64,000 bases of DNA from Pseudoselenomonas ruminantium (GTDB lineage: Bacteria > Bacillota > Negativicutes > Selenomonadales > Selenomonadaceae), in NCBI GenBank assembly GCA_902780915.1, contig CACZHK010000036.1, forward strand, positions 1 to 64,000. The letters are read 5' to 3'. Below are positions 15,399-24,602 of the stretch, piece after piece. The notes under the pieces are model-generated. The model did not search any database and was not told the DNA's origin. It saw only the letters and a program-made list of their open reading frames with translations. The first letter of the stretch is position 1. Each line of letters opens with the position of its first letter. Both the position numbers and the translations under genes were made by a program.

Positions 15399-17281
15399 GG
15401 TACAACTACGACAAGCCTAAGGAGGTAGTGAAGTTCTACAATCCCGAGGATGTCCGTAAGGCTGTGCAGGCATGGTCGCTCAGCAATACTTGCGAGGCAG
15501 TGGCTTCATCGAACAACTATGTGGTTATGCAGGCCAATCCCTATGGTTGGAATCAGTATCGCATAGGCAAACCATTAAGGTCGCTGACGCCTGAAGAAGA
15601 AGGATACATCTGCATAGGGGACAACTACTTCTTGCGTGGAGAGGGGTTCTTCATCAGGATGAATAAGAAGGGCATGACTCAATTCAGTGATTTTGTCATG
15701 GACGTCGTTGCTGAAATTGGGCATTACAGATTCGACGGCGAAAAGCTGGAGAGGTCATTCAAGGTGGTCATTGTCGATGCTACTAATTTCGTCGTAACCC
15801 TGGACATTCCTGCTGCTGAATGGAAGTCTTTGATGCGTAGGATTGAAGAAAAGAATCCTATCTGCACGCTGCTGAAAGACTCGGTTCCTCATGCTGAAGA
15901 ATACTTCAGGCGTGCAGCCGCCTTATTGCTTCATAAAAAGCGTCCTTGCACCCTGATGGTTGACCGCTGGGGCTGGGGACCTGTCAAGAAGGATGGTACC
16001 CGTGATTTTTATCATGGAGGCCGGAAGGATTGCTCCTCAGGCAAGAAATTGCTGATTGATGAGACCGTATCCTTGACTACGGGCTTTTCAATTCTGGAGG
16101 CAGGAGAGCAACAGGTTACAGTGCCCTTGCTGTTGTACTGTGCTGCTAGCTACATGGACGCCTTGTTTTCAGATGCAGGTTACCCTCTTGACTTTTGTAT
16201 GATGTTGGTTGGTGACTCAGGCTTCATGAAGACCGCTTTTTCTAAGGTGCTTTTTAATGTCTTCGTTGAAAAGTCTAGGAGAATCCACTCGGTTCGTGGC
16301 ACTGAGGCGGCCATGCATGCACTTACTGAAGAGACGTATGACGATGTCCTTGTGGTGGACGACTTTAACTTAGAGGGATCTAGGGAAGAGGTCAATAGAA
16401 AGGCGAAGAACATACAAGGGCTGATTCGTACTTACTCTGATAAGTCTCCGCGTGAGAAGTTCTCTGTGAAAAAGCGGGCTGCGGGGTATCATGTCCGTGG
16501 AGGCTGTGTCTTTAACGGTGAGACTAGATTGCTGGGCCAAATCAAGTCGGCTGAGTTTCGGTACCTAAGGGTGAATATTACTCGCCCTATGGATGGAGCG
16601 AGACTGGAAGTGTTCCAGCAGAATCCGGCCATTATGGAGACCTTTTGGACGAGGTGGATTCAGTATCTGGAGAGCAACTACGGGCAGGTTTGCTTGCGCA
16701 TACAGCGGGACTTTTCTAGATATAGGGAAGGTGCACCAGTCAAGGTGCCACGCTTGAAGGACGACTTTGCACACTTGAGTATTACTCTTGATGAGATGCT
16801 GCGCTTCATTAAATTGAATTGTAGTTGTCTTGTTGATGAAAGCAAATACAGCGCAATCATTGCTGGATTGGTTTATAAGCAGGCAGAAGAAGCCAACCAG
16901 GTCGAGCCCTATGTGCGTTTCTTAGCAGAGATTTTTGCTCTTTTGGGTACCGGTCAGCTGAGAGTGGCCCCCAGTGTCGAGGCTTACATATCTGAATTAA
17001 AGGCGTTCGCAGGATATAAGGACGGCGATGTCTATATGATGAATTGTGACGTGGTTTACAGCCAGGTCATAAAAGCAGCAAGAGATCGTGGTGATGATTT
17101 GCCTCTTACCATTGAAGACATGAAGCGGAAATTCAAGGAGCACGAATTGCTCAGCTGTGGTAAGGATGGAATACTTAAGCGCGGATCATCAAAGATACCT
17201 GGGCGACCTCGCCTGTTGGCCTTAAGATATCAAGCCTGCTTAAGAGAATTGGAAGATAGTAAAACTGAGGAGGTAATTTAA
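15392..17281 (+). CDS. Replication-type ATPase/helicase of the element
   Basis: The open frame encodes 629 residues. A P-loop variant is visible as MLVGDSGFMKTAF (about residue 270) and a Walker B as VLVVDDFN (about 322), followed by a sensor-like RGTEAA/KSPREKF region. The arrangement fits the DUF927/primase-helicase group of phage and plasmid replication proteins, with an N-terminal domain that in such proteins may be primase-like but shows no clear motif here. The listed start has no ribosome binding site; the likely true start is at 15,273 across a frameshift. xis and int follow downstream. Confidence 0.6.
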   Translation: MVRYNYDKPKEVVKFYNPEDVRKAVQAWSLSNTCEAVASSNNYVVMQANPYGWNQYRIGKPLRSLTPEEEGYICIGDNYFLRGEGFFIRMNKKGMTQFSDFVMDVVAEIGHYRFDGEKLERSFKVVIVDATNFVVTLDIPAAEWKSLMRRIEEKNPICTLLKDSVPHAEEYFRRAAALLLHKKRPCTLMVDRWGWGPVKKDGTRDFYHGGRKDCSSGKKLLIDETVSLTTGFSILEAGEQQVTVPLLLYCAASYMDALFSDAGYPLDFCMMLVGDSGFMKTAFSKVLFNVFVEKSRRIHSVRGTEAAMHALTEETYDDVLVVDDFNLEGSREEVNRKAKNIQGLIRTYSDKSPREKFSVKKRAAGYHVRGGCVFNGETRLLGQIKSAEFRYLRVNITRPMDGARLEVFQQNPAIMETFWTRWIQYLESNYGQVCLRIQRDFSRYREGAPVKVPRLKDDFAHLSITLDEMLRFIKLNCSCLVDESKYSAIIAGLVYKQAEEANQVEPYVRFLAEIFALLGTGQLRVAPSVEAYISELKAFAGYKDGDVYMMNCDVVYSQVIKAARDRGDDLPLTIEDMKRKFKEHELLSCGKDGILKRGSSKIPGRPRLLALRYQACLRELEDSKTEEVI

Positions 17282-17282
17282 G

Positions 17283-17618
17283 ATGAAAGATCAGGTTGCT
17301 AGACGCGAAGAAGGTAAACAGTGGTTTGCGGTGACGGCAGATAATGGCTTTGCTTACACCGATAATGTAGCATTAATCTCCACATTCCTAGAAGTGTGGG
17401 TGAAGCCTACTGTCATGCCGATGCCTAATAAAGAGGAGGCGTTGAGGTACGCTATCCAGGCTTATCTTGCACGCTTTTATTCTCGCAATTATGCGTATGG
17501 GTTCATCCCTAAGCTGCCAGTAAACTTGTTGCCTGACGTTCCCTTTGTGGACTTTGAGTATGGGGATCGTGAAGGCAGGCGGGGAGGCAATACTCCGTTT
17601 CCCGGGCTGCCAGTTTGA
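17283..17618 (+). CDS. Hypothetical protein
   Basis: A protein of 111 residues starting one base after the ATPase stop, with GGAGG nine bases before the ATG. The N-terminal WFAVTADNGFAYTDNV plus NKEEALRYA has a faint likeness to the small RNase H1/viroplasmin nucleic-acid-binding domain; this is not secure. Its C-terminus is Gly/Arg/Pro-rich (GDREGRRGGNTPFPG). It is likely co-transcribed with the ATPase. Confidence 0.5.
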   Translation: MKDQVARREEGKQWFAVTADNGFAYTDNVALISTFLEVWVKPTVMPMPNKEEALRYAIQAYLARFYSRNYAYGFIPKLPVNLLPDVPFVDFEYGDREGRRGGNTPFPGLPV

Positions 17619-17734
17619 AAAGGTCATAGATATGGAGGATATATCATCAATATGAGGTGGATGATCTTCTGAACTTGCAGCGTGCCCCCACAGACGGGGA
17701 TGCCGTGCATGCTGTACTGGGTGGGTGATTGGTG

Positions 17735-17756
17735 GCGCCACTGGCGGCAGTGGCGC
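17735..17756. repeat. Hairpin upstream of xis
   Basis: GCGCCACTG and CAGTGGCGC form a perfect 9-bp stem with a GCGG loop, 20 bp before the excisionase start. There is no T run; it may control xis translation or be an integrase-system binding site. Confidence 0.45.
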
Positions 17757-17774
17757 AGATTGGAGGAGGACCAG

Positions 17775-17987
17775 ATGGAACAAAAAATGAAAGCATCGAT
17801 ACCAACAAAGGACAAATATAGTTTGACTCTCGATGAGGCTGCTGCTTACTTCAACGTGGGTGTAAAAAGACTGACCAGGCTTCTTGACTCTCCTGAGGGG
17901 GCAGAACTTGTGTTGATGGTAGGGGTCAAGCGTCTTGTCAAACGGAAGAAAATGGAAAACTTTCTAGATAAGGTGACGGCCGTATAG
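17775..17987 (+). CDS. xis: Tn916-type excisionase
   Basis: A protein of 70 residues; the ATG at 17,775 follows GGAGGAGG. The winged-helix excisionase pattern is present: SLTLDEAAAYFNVGVKRLTRLL followed by LMVGVKRLVKRKKMENFL. It would bend DNA at the element ends and direct integrase toward excision. Position immediately upstream of int is the canonical Tn916-family order. Confidence 0.8.
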   Translation: MEQKMKASIPTKDKYSLTLDEAAAYFNVGVKRLTRLLDSPEGAELVLMVGVKRLVKRKKMENFLDKVTAV

Positions 17988-18056
17988 TACCAGAGGGCCT
18001 TGGCATGCTATAATGGGAGTGCCAAGGCTCTTCCTATACATGGAGGAGCAGTTAAA

Positions 18057-19256
18057 ATGACAAGAAGACGAGACAACAAGAAGCGCGTCCTTCGCAAAGG
18101 CGAGGGCCAGCGTAGTGATGGCAGGTACTACTTCAAGTATCAGGATGCCAAGGGGGATACTCACTTTGTCTACAGCTGGAAGCTGGAGCCTTATGATATT
18201 CCGCCTGTAGGCAAGGAGTCAGAGCTTTCCTTGCGGGAGATGGAGAAAAAGATTATCCGTAACCTTGAGGATGGTATCCTGGGCTATGACAGCAAGATTA
18301 CCGTGCTGGATTTGGTGAAACTATATCTTCAGCAGAAGGTTGGGGTTCGCCATAACACACAGGCGAACTATAACTTTGTTGTCAACATCATCAAGAAGGA
18401 AGCCTTTGGTTCCATGCTCATCGGCCGTGTGAAGCAATCTGACGCCAAGAGGTGGCTGATAAAGCTGCAAAGGGATGGCCGTGGCTACAGCTCTATCCAT
18501 TCTATAAGAGGTGTTGTCAGACCGGCATTCCAGATGGCGGTAGAGGATGATATGCTCAACAAGAATCCCTTCCAGTTTGAGCTGGCATCTGTGGTGGTGA
18601 ATGACAGTGTTACCAGGAAGGCCATAAGTCGTGAGGATCAGCGTAAATTTCTGGCCTTTGTGGCGCAGGATAAGCATTTCTCAAGGTACTATGATGCTAT
18701 TTTCATCCTTTTCAACACTGGTCTCAGGATATCTGAGTTCGTAGGGCTTACTATTAAGGATGTTGATTTGGGCACCAAGCGGCTGACGATAGACCATCAG
18801 CTGCAGAGGAAGCGCAATATGGAGTACATCATAGAGAAGCCAAAGACCGAGGCCGGCAACAGGGTTATTCCCATCAGCGATGCAGTATGTGCTGCTTTTA
18901 AGCGTATCATTGACAAGCGGCCAAAACCGAAGGTGGAGCCGATGATTGATGGTCATGCTGGTTTCCTGTATTTGGACAAGAAGGGCGAGCCTATGGTCGC
19001 ATTGCACTGGGAGAAGTATTTTCAGCACATCTGTGAGAAGTACAACTCCATCTACAAGGTGCCGATACCGAAGGTTACACCTCATGTATGCCGTCATACC
19101 TATTGCAGCAACATGGCTCATTCTGGCATGAATCCCAAAACGCTGCAGTACTTGATGGGGCATTCGGATATAAGCGTAACTCTCAATACTTACGCTCACA
19201 CGAGCTTCGAGCTGGCTGAGCAGGAATTGAAAAAAGTGAATGGAATCGAGTTGTAA
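18057..19256 (+). CDS. int: Tn916-family tyrosine integrase
   Basis: A protein of 399 residues; ATG at 18,057 after GGAGG. It has an N-terminal arm-binding domain (GRYYFKYQDAKGDTHFVYSW), a SAM-like core-binding domain (NTQANYNFVVNIIKKEAFG) and the catalytic domain with Arg in NTGLRISEF, the His-x-x-Arg in HVCRHTYC, His in MGHSDISVT and the nucleophile Tyr in LNTYAHT. It is complete, so the element may still be mobile. It lies at the right-hand end of the accessory region, next to the AT-rich repeat at 19,277. Confidence 0.9.
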   Translation: MTRRRDNKKRVLRKGEGQRSDGRYYFKYQDAKGDTHFVYSWKLEPYDIPPVGKESELSLREMEKKIIRNLEDGILGYDSKITVLDLVKLYLQQKVGVRHNTQANYNFVVNIIKKEAFGSMLIGRVKQSDAKRWLIKLQRDGRGYSSIHSIRGVVRPAFQMAVEDDMLNKNPFQFELASVVVNDSVTRKAISREDQRKFLAFVAQDKHFSRYYDAIFILFNTGLRISEFVGLTIKDVDLGTKRLTIDHQLQRKRNMEYIIEKPKTEAGNRVIPISDAVCAAFKRIIDKRPKPKVEPMIDGHAGFLYLDKKGEPMVALHWEKYFQHICEKYNSIYKVPIPKVTPHVCRHTYCSNMAHSGMNPKTLQYLMGHSDISVTLNTYAHTSFELAEQELKKVNGIEL

Positions 19257-19276
19257 TTCGGTGAAAAAGGGCCGGA

Positions 19277-19299
19277 TTTACAACTTTTTTACAACTTTT
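19277..19299. repeat. Direct repeat TTTACAACTTTT, two copies
   Basis: Two copies of TTTACAACTTTT with an 11-bp period sit 20 bp after int, at the change from accessory to core sequence. They could be integrase arm sites near the right attachment site. No matching left end was found in the window. Confidence 0.4.
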
Positions 19300-19403
19300 G
19301 ATGTCGTAGATTTGCGATTTTATGCGGGATTGTGCCGCCTTATCAAAAAGACAAGAATGGCTGTGCAGCCTTATATATCAAGGGACTAAGGAGTTTTCAA
19401 GGT

Positions 19404-19865
19404 ATGAAGAAAATCTTATTTGTATGCCACGGCAATATTTGCCGCTCTACCATGTGTGAGTTCGTCATGAAGGATCTGGTCAGGAAAGCAGGGCTGGAGC
19501 AGGAGTTTGAGATTGACTCCAAGGCTTGCCGCACTGATGAGCTGGGGAATGACACCTATCCCGGTACTAAGCGGGCGCTGCAGGCGCATGGGGTGCCTTT
19601 CGCTCCGCGGCGGGCGCGGCAGATCACCAGGGCTGACTATGAGGCCTCAGACTATATCATCTACATGGATGAGGAGAACCGGCGGGATCTGATGCGGCTG
19701 ACGGGCAGTGACCCTCAGGGGAAGTGCTCGTCCTTGCTGTCCTGGGCGGGCCTCTCGCGGGAGGTAGCTGACCCCTGGTATACGGGGGAGTTCGAGACTA
19801 CCTATCAGGATGTCAGCCTGGGGTGTGAGGCTTTGCTGCGGAAGCTCGCTGGGACAGAGGTATGA
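19404..19865 (+). CDS. Low-molecular-weight protein tyrosine phosphatase
   Basis: A protein of 153 residues. The active-site loop is FVCHGNICRSTM (C-x4-5-CRS, residues 6-17), and the general acid Asp is in VADPWYTG near residue 125. The start is the ATG with AAGGAG about ten bases upstream. Members remove phosphate from tyrosine, often of BY-kinases or arginine-phosphorylated proteins; the target here is unknown. It overlaps the M48 protease gene by four bases, suggesting a shared operon. It is the first core gene after the integrase. Confidence 0.88.
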   Translation: MKKILFVCHGNICRSTMCEFVMKDLVRKAGLEQEFEIDSKACRTDELGNDTYPGTKRALQAHGVPFAPRRARQITRADYEASDYIIYMDEENRRDLMRLTGSDPQGKCSSLLSWAGLSREVADPWYTGEFETTYQDVSLGCEALLRKLAGTEV

Positions 19866-21679
19866 GCATGAGAGGTCAGCTTTCTTCAATAAAGCGCAAG
19901 GCGGTTTCCTTTTGCCTGTCTGCCTTGCTGGGGGCAGGTCTTATCCTGCCTGCTGTGCCTGCGGAAGCGGGGGTAGACCCCTGGGCGGCTGCGGCTCAGG
20001 CTCTGGGGGTATTCGCTGCGTATAAGTCCAGCCTCAGCAGCATCCTTGCCCTGGGCAATGATCCCCGCGCTCAGATAAGCGGACGGATTCAGGATATGCA
20101 GGTCAATGGCAAGGACAGGAACGAGCATGACTGGGCCGTGGTGAATGAGGTCATGGAACAGCTGGTGTCCAAGGGGGACTATGCCTTGAAGGTGAACTCC
20201 CTGCCCTTCATGTGGGGGGTCAATGACAGCAATGATTTCAATGCGGGGTGCTATCCTACCAACTATATCAGCGTCAACCGGGCGCTGGTGCGAGGGCTGC
20301 AGTGCGACCGTGACGAATTGGCGGCAGTGATGGCCCATGAGATGACTCATGGGCTGGAGCAGCACAGCGCGCACAATTATGCCAAGGCAGTGGCTCAGTA
20401 TTATGGCATGGCTTTCATCAATATGGACACAGGCAGCATGGACTGGAACAAGCTCAACGCCCTGGCAGGCTATTCCATTGCCAAGAATGTGACTCTGCCC
20501 ACGGAATATGATGCGGATGAGGGCGGCTTCTACCTGATGTGCTCGGCGGGCTTCAATCCCGGGGGCGGGGCGGCGGCCATGTATCGCATGGGGCATTACC
20601 TCACCTATGTGACACAGAATGTGATGGAGTACCATAACCTTGACCCGAGCCTGAAGGAGAAACAGGAAGACTACAGTGACCACCCGGATACGAATCTGCG
20701 CGAGACGAAGCTCTCGCAGCTCATGAGTGATTATGGGGTGGGCCATGTGACTGTGCTGGGGCGCAAGGATATCTATATTGATGGTGCCAAGCTGCTCAGT
20801 GTTGACTGGACCAGCGACGAATTCGACAATACGGCGGAAAATGCCTACTATGTGGCCGGAGCTCTCTCCAAGGCTTTTCATGACTATGATACTGCCGAGG
20901 AATGGCAGTTCCGCGATGATGGCAGGGGAGGCGTGACCTGCCTGCCGTATACCCGTGTCAATGAGGTGCTCCATGAATTCCTGCAGAAAGATGGCAACGG
21001 CGCCCGCTTGCAGGAAATGGTGACCAAGGCTTATCGCGTGGAAAAGGCCACCGGCTTCAGGGAGAAGATGAAGCTGGCAGAGGCCAAGCGATATGAGAAA
21101 ATGCGGCAGGAACGGGCAGCCGCTGTCTCTGCTTCGGCCAAGGCCTTGAAAAAGATGCGGGAAAATGCCGATACTTACAGCGATTTTGGCCTTGGCGAGC
21201 AGGCCCTGTTCCAGATGGAGCGCGTCTTTGCAGCCGAAAAGCGGGACAATGAGGCAGAAAACTATGCCATCAGAGGCCGCGCCAAGGCCGTGGTGGGGGA
21301 TTATGAGGGAGCGCTGGCCGATGCGGACAGAGCTGTGGCCCTAGATGCCAAGAATATCTACAATTTCCTCAACCGTGCCGATGTGCATCGCATGAGGGGA
21401 GAACGGGAAGCGGCTCTCTCGGATTGTGAAAGCGCCAGGGGCATAGAGCCAAAGAATGCCGTCACTTACTTCATCATGGGGCAACTCTATGAGGAAATGG
21501 GGGATGAGGAAAAGGCGCTGGCCAGCTACAGGGAACTTTACCGCCTGCAGCCCAAGGCCTTCAGGAGCATACCCGAGGAGTATCTGAAAGAAATATCCGA
21601 GAGGGATTATAAGACTTTGCAGAAAGAGAAGCAGGAGGAAAAAGAGAAAAAGGCAGAAGAGAAAAAGCAGGAAAAGTGA
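19862..21679 (+). CDS. M48 family zinc metalloprotease with TPR repeats
   Basis: A protein of 605 residues with a signal peptide (VSFCLSALLGAGLILPAVPAEA) and the zinc motif MAHEMTHGLEQHS near residue 160; the third ligand Glu is in EYDADEGG near residue 219. A C-terminal array of tetratricopeptide helices (about 440-570) and a Lys/Glu-rich end follow, as in BepA-type periplasmic proteases. It is likely exported and acts in envelope protein quality control. A second ATG at 19,868 is an alternative start. A terminator follows at 21,767. Confidence 0.85.
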   Translation: MSMRGQLSSIKRKAVSFCLSALLGAGLILPAVPAEAGVDPWAAAAQALGVFAAYKSSLSSILALGNDPRAQISGRIQDMQVNGKDRNEHDWAVVNEVMEQLVSKGDYALKVNSLPFMWGVNDSNDFNAGCYPTNYISVNRALVRGLQCDRDELAAVMAHEMTHGLEQHSAHNYAKAVAQYYGMAFINMDTGSMDWNKLNALAGYSIAKNVTLPTEYDADEGGFYLMCSAGFNPGGGAAAMYRMGHYLTYVTQNVMEYHNLDPSLKEKQEDYSDHPDTNLRETKLSQLMSDYGVGHVTVLGRKDIYIDGAKLLSVDWTSDEFDNTAENAYYVAGALSKAFHDYDTAEEWQFRDDGRGGVTCLPYTRVNEVLHEFLQKDGNGARLQEMVTKAYRVEKATGFREKMKLAEAKRYEKMRQERAAAVSASAKALKKMRENADTYSDFGLGEQALFQMERVFAAEKRDNEAENYAIRGRAKAVVGDYEGALADADRAVALDAKNIYNFLNRADVHRMRGEREAALSDCESARGIEPKNAVTYFIMGQLYEEMGDEEKALASYRELYRLQPKAFRSIPEEYLKEISERDYKTLQKEKQEEKEKKAEEKKQEK

Positions 21680-21766
21680 AGCTCATAGGGCTGCAGCCGG
21701 AGTCTGGCAGCGGTTTCCTGCGGCGCAGAGATGAGCTTCTGAATTGAGTATCTTGCCGGAGTGGTT

Positions 21767-21799
21767 CCCTTGCACCGCAAGCGGTGCAGGGGATTTTTT
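21767..21799 (+). terminator. Intrinsic terminator
   Basis: CCCTTGCACCGC and GCGGTGCAGGGG pair around AA, followed by ATTTTTT. It ends the phosphatase-protease unit. Confidence 0.85.
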
Positions 21800-21801
21800 C
21801 T

Positions 21802-21829
21802 TTGAGAATATTTCCCTTTGTGGTAGAAT
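21802..21829 (+). promoter_or_regulatory. Promoter of the ftsEX operon
   Basis: TTGAGA (21,802-21,807) and TAGAAT (21,824-21,829) are separated by 16 bp and lie 60 bp before ftsE. Confidence 0.6.
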
Positions 21830-21889
21830 ATAAAGCGGTATACTCACTTGCTGAGTGTTTTTGCAGGGGATAAGGAGTGAAAAACCTCA

Positions 21890-22576
21890 ATGATACATAT
21901 GCGCAATGTGCGGAAGGTCTACGACACCGGCGTGGTGGCCCTGGACGGGGTGAATGTGGACATCAAGAAGGGAGAGTTCGTCTTCGTGGTGGGAGCCAGC
22001 GGGGCTGGCAAGTCTACCTTCATCAAGATGCTTTTCCGGGAGGAACTGCCCACCAGCGGGGAGCTTTTAGTGAATGGCCACGATGTGGTGAATATGGAGC
22101 GCAGCGAAGTGCCCTATCTGCGCCGCGGGCTGGGAGTCATCTTTCAGGATTACCGCCTGCTGCCGGATAAGACGGTGTTTGAGAATGTGGCTTTCGCCAT
22201 GCAGGTCATCGAGGCTCCACGCCGCACCATGCAGAGGAGTGTCAATGCGGTGCTGGAGGTGGTAGGGCTCCGCGACAAGTACAGGAGCTTTCCTTCCCAG
22301 CTGTCCGGCGGTGAGCAGCAGCGTGTGGCCATCGCTCGCGCTATCGTGAATTCCCCCGCCATCGTCATTGCCGATGAGCCTACGGGGAACCTTGACCCAG
22401 AGACCAGCTGGGATATCATGGATATTTTCCACCGCATCAATCAGGCGGGCACCACCATCGTCATGGCCACCCACGACAAGCATATCGTGGACACCATGCA
22501 GCGGCGGGTCATTGCCATTGAGGGCGGTCACATAGTAAGAGATGAAGCACGGGGGGTATACGGTTATGAAGCTTAG
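21890..22576 (+). CDS. ftsE: Cell division ATP-binding protein FtsE
   Basis: A protein of 228 residues, an ABC ATPase of usual FtsE length. Walker A is [10 protein letters not shown] (about 36-45), the signature motif LSGGEQQR (about 136), Walker [12 protein letters not shown], and a switch His in MATHDKHIV. With FtsX it forms a membrane complex that activates murein hydrolases at the septum. The gene overlaps ftsX by 11 bp and is followed by the EnvC-like activator, so all parts of the pathway are adjacent. AAGGAG precedes the start. Confidence 0.95.
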   Translation: MIHMRNVRKVYDTGVVALDGVNVDIKKGEFVFVVGASGAGKSTFIKMLFREELPTSGELLVNGHDVVNMERSEVPYLRRGLGVIFQDYRLLPDKTVFENVAFAMQVIEAPRRTMQRSVNAVLEVVGLRDKYRSFPSQLSGGEQQRVAIARAIVNSPAIVIADEPTGNLDPETSWDIMDIFHRINQAGTTIVMATHDKHIVDTMQRRVIAIEGGHIVRDEARGVYGYEA

Positions 22577-23453
22577 GACCAGTGAATATTTCTTGCAGGA
22601 GGTATTCCATTCCTTGAAGCGGAATAACTGGATGACCTTTGCTTCCGTGGGCACCGTGGCAGTGTCTCTCTTCGTGCTGGGGGTGTTCCTCATCCTGGTG
22701 CTGAACATGAACCGCATGGCAGGGATGTTGGAGTCCCAGGTGCAGATCAGCGTCTACTTGGAGGACAAGCTGGAGGATAGCGACCACAAGAAAATCAAGA
22801 GCGAAATAGAGAATATGCAGGGCATCGAGTCAGTGAAATTCGTTTCCCGTGACGATGCCAAGGACAAACTGGCAGAAAGGCTGGGGGACCAGAAGTACCT
22901 GCTGGAGGCTTTGGGAGACAAGAACCCTCTGCCGGATGCCTTTGAGGTGACGGTGCATCAGCCGGAACTGGTGGAGACAGCCGCCGCTGCCATCGCCCAG
23001 ATCAAGGGGGTGGAGGAAGCCAAGTACGGCCAGGATGTGGTGGAGCATCTCTTTGATATCACCCGGCTCATGCGTGTCTTTGGCCTGGCCTTGATGGTGC
23101 TCTTGGCGGGGGCCACGCTCTTTATCATTTCCAATACCATCCGTCTGACGGTCTTTGCCCGGCGCAAGGAAATCGCCATCATGAAATACGTGGGTGCTAC
23201 GGATTGGTTCATCCGCTGGCCCTTCATCATCGAGGGCATTGTCATGGGCTGCTTCGGCGGCCTGCTGGCAGCTCTGGCGCTGCGCAGCTTCTATGCGGCC
23301 ATGGCGGCGAAGATATACAGCACCTTGGCCTTCTTCCCCTTGATGCCCCAGTATCCTTTCATGAACTATGTCACCGTGGGCATCATCCTGGCGGGCATGG
23401 CCATCGGCGCAGGCGGCTCTGCCATTTCCTTGAAGCGCTTCCTGAAGGTGTGA
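22566..23453 (+). CDS. ftsX: Cell division protein FtsX
   Basis: A protein of 295 residues with four predicted membrane helices: one near residues 22-45, then three in the C-terminal half (ALMVLLAGATLFIIS, IEGIVMGCFGGLLAALAL and TVGIILAGMAIGAGG). The extracellular domain between helices 1 and 2 (about 48-165) is the part that binds the hydrolase activator. The start is the ATG at 22,566 inside the end of ftsE. Two bases separate its stop from the next gene. Confidence 0.93.
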   Translation: MKLRTSEYFLQEVFHSLKRNNWMTFASVGTVAVSLFVLGVFLILVLNMNRMAGMLESQVQISVYLEDKLEDSDHKKIKSEIENMQGIESVKFVSRDDAKDKLAERLGDQKYLLEALGDKNPLPDAFEVTVHQPELVETAAAAIAQIKGVEEAKYGQDVVEHLFDITRLMRVFGLALMVLLAGATLFIISNTIRLTVFARRKEIAIMKYVGATDWFIRWPFIIEGIVMGCFGGLLAALALRSFYAAMAAKIYSTLAFFPLMPQYPFMNYVTVGIILAGMAIGAGGSAISLKRFLKV

Positions 23454-23455
23454 CC

Positions 23456-24583
23456 ATGAAGATGACGAAGAAGAAAAGTTTCAGCCTGGCTCTGACGGGG
23501 CTGATGCTCATGCAGTCCTCGCAGGTGCTGGCATCCCTTGAGGATGACAAGGCCAGCTACGATGCCCAGGCGGAGGAAAAGCGCCAGCAGAGTGAGGAGC
23601 TGGCAGGGAAGATTGAGTCCCTGTCCGAAGAAAAGCGCATCCTGGATGAGGAGGCCGAGGCCGCCATTGCCGAGCATGAGGCTCGCAAGGCGGAGCTTGA
23701 CGCCACGGAGGCCCGGCTGGAAGAAAATGAGGAAAAACTCAAGAAGACCCAGGCAGACTATGAAGATAAGACTGAAAAACTGGGCAAAAGGGTGCGGGAT
23801 ATCTATATCAACGGTCAGATTTCCTATATGGATGTGCTCTTCGGGGCCAAGGATTTCTCAGACTTGATGACCCGCATGGATCTCCTGAAGCGGGTCATCA
23901 AGCAGGACTATGACCTGGTGCAGCTGGTACTGGCGGAGAAGGCGGATATCGAGCGCACCAAGTCCAGCCTGGAAAAGGACAAGGCCGTGCAGGCCGAGCA
24001 GGAGCAGAGGGCCCGGGTGGCCCGTGATGAGAGGGAAGTGAAGGTGGCCAAGCGCAAGGCGCTCCTTGACCGCATGAAGAATGACAAGGCCATCATTGAT
24101 GCCCAATATGACGAGCTCATGGCGGCTTCCAAGCAGGTGGAGGAAATGCTCCGCCGTTCCAGCTACGCCACTGCCGCCCCTGCGGCGGTGGGGGGCGGCT
24201 CGGGGGCCATGCTCTGGCCCATGGCAGGGCCGGTGACTTCGGAGTTCGGCTGGCGCGTCCACCCCATCACAGGCACCCAGAAGTTCCACAGCGGTGTGGA
24301 TATCGGCGGCGACTACGGCCAGCCCATCGCCGCTGCCCAGGGTGGCACTGTGGAATATGCAGGGTGGATCTCGGGCTATGGCAATGCGGTCATCATCAGC
24401 CACGGGGGCGGCATCTCCACCCTTTACGGCCATTGCCAGTCTCTGGCGGTAGGCGTGGGACAGCAGGTATCACAGGGGGAGACCATAGCCTACTGCGGCT
24501 CCACCGGCAACTCCACCGGCCCCCACTGCCACTTCGAGGTGCGCCAGGGGGGCGAGCCTATCAGTCCCTATTCTTACTTGTGA
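23456..24583 (+). CDS. EnvC-like murein hydrolase activator (M23)
   Basis: A protein of 375 residues with a signal peptide (LALTGLMLMQSSQVLA), a long coiled coil (about 25-230), and a C-terminal LytM/M23 domain. The domain keeps the metal ligands: HSGVDIGG (His, Asp) and HCHFEVR (His-x-His), so it may be an active endopeptidase rather than a degenerate activator. Placed directly after ftsEX, it is the expected periplasmic partner that receives the FtsEX signal. Confidence 0.9.
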   Translation: MKMTKKKSFSLALTGLMLMQSSQVLASLEDDKASYDAQAEEKRQQSEELAGKIESLSEEKRILDEEAEAAIAEHEARKAELDATEARLEENEEKLKKTQADYEDKTEKLGKRVRDIYINGQISYMDVLFGAKDFSDLMTRMDLLKRVIKQDYDLVQLVLAEKADIERTKSSLEKDKAVQAEQEQRARVARDEREVKVAKRKALLDRMKNDKAIIDAQYDELMAASKQVEEMLRRSSYATAAPAAVGGGSGAMLWPMAGPVTSEFGWRVHPITGTQKFHSGVDIGGDYGQPIAAAQGGTVEYAGWISGYGNAVIISHGGGISTLYGHCQSLAVGVGQQVSQGETIAYCGSTGNSTGPHCHFEVRQGGEPISPYSYL

Positions 24584-24602
24584 TATATGAGGCAGATTCT
24601 GT

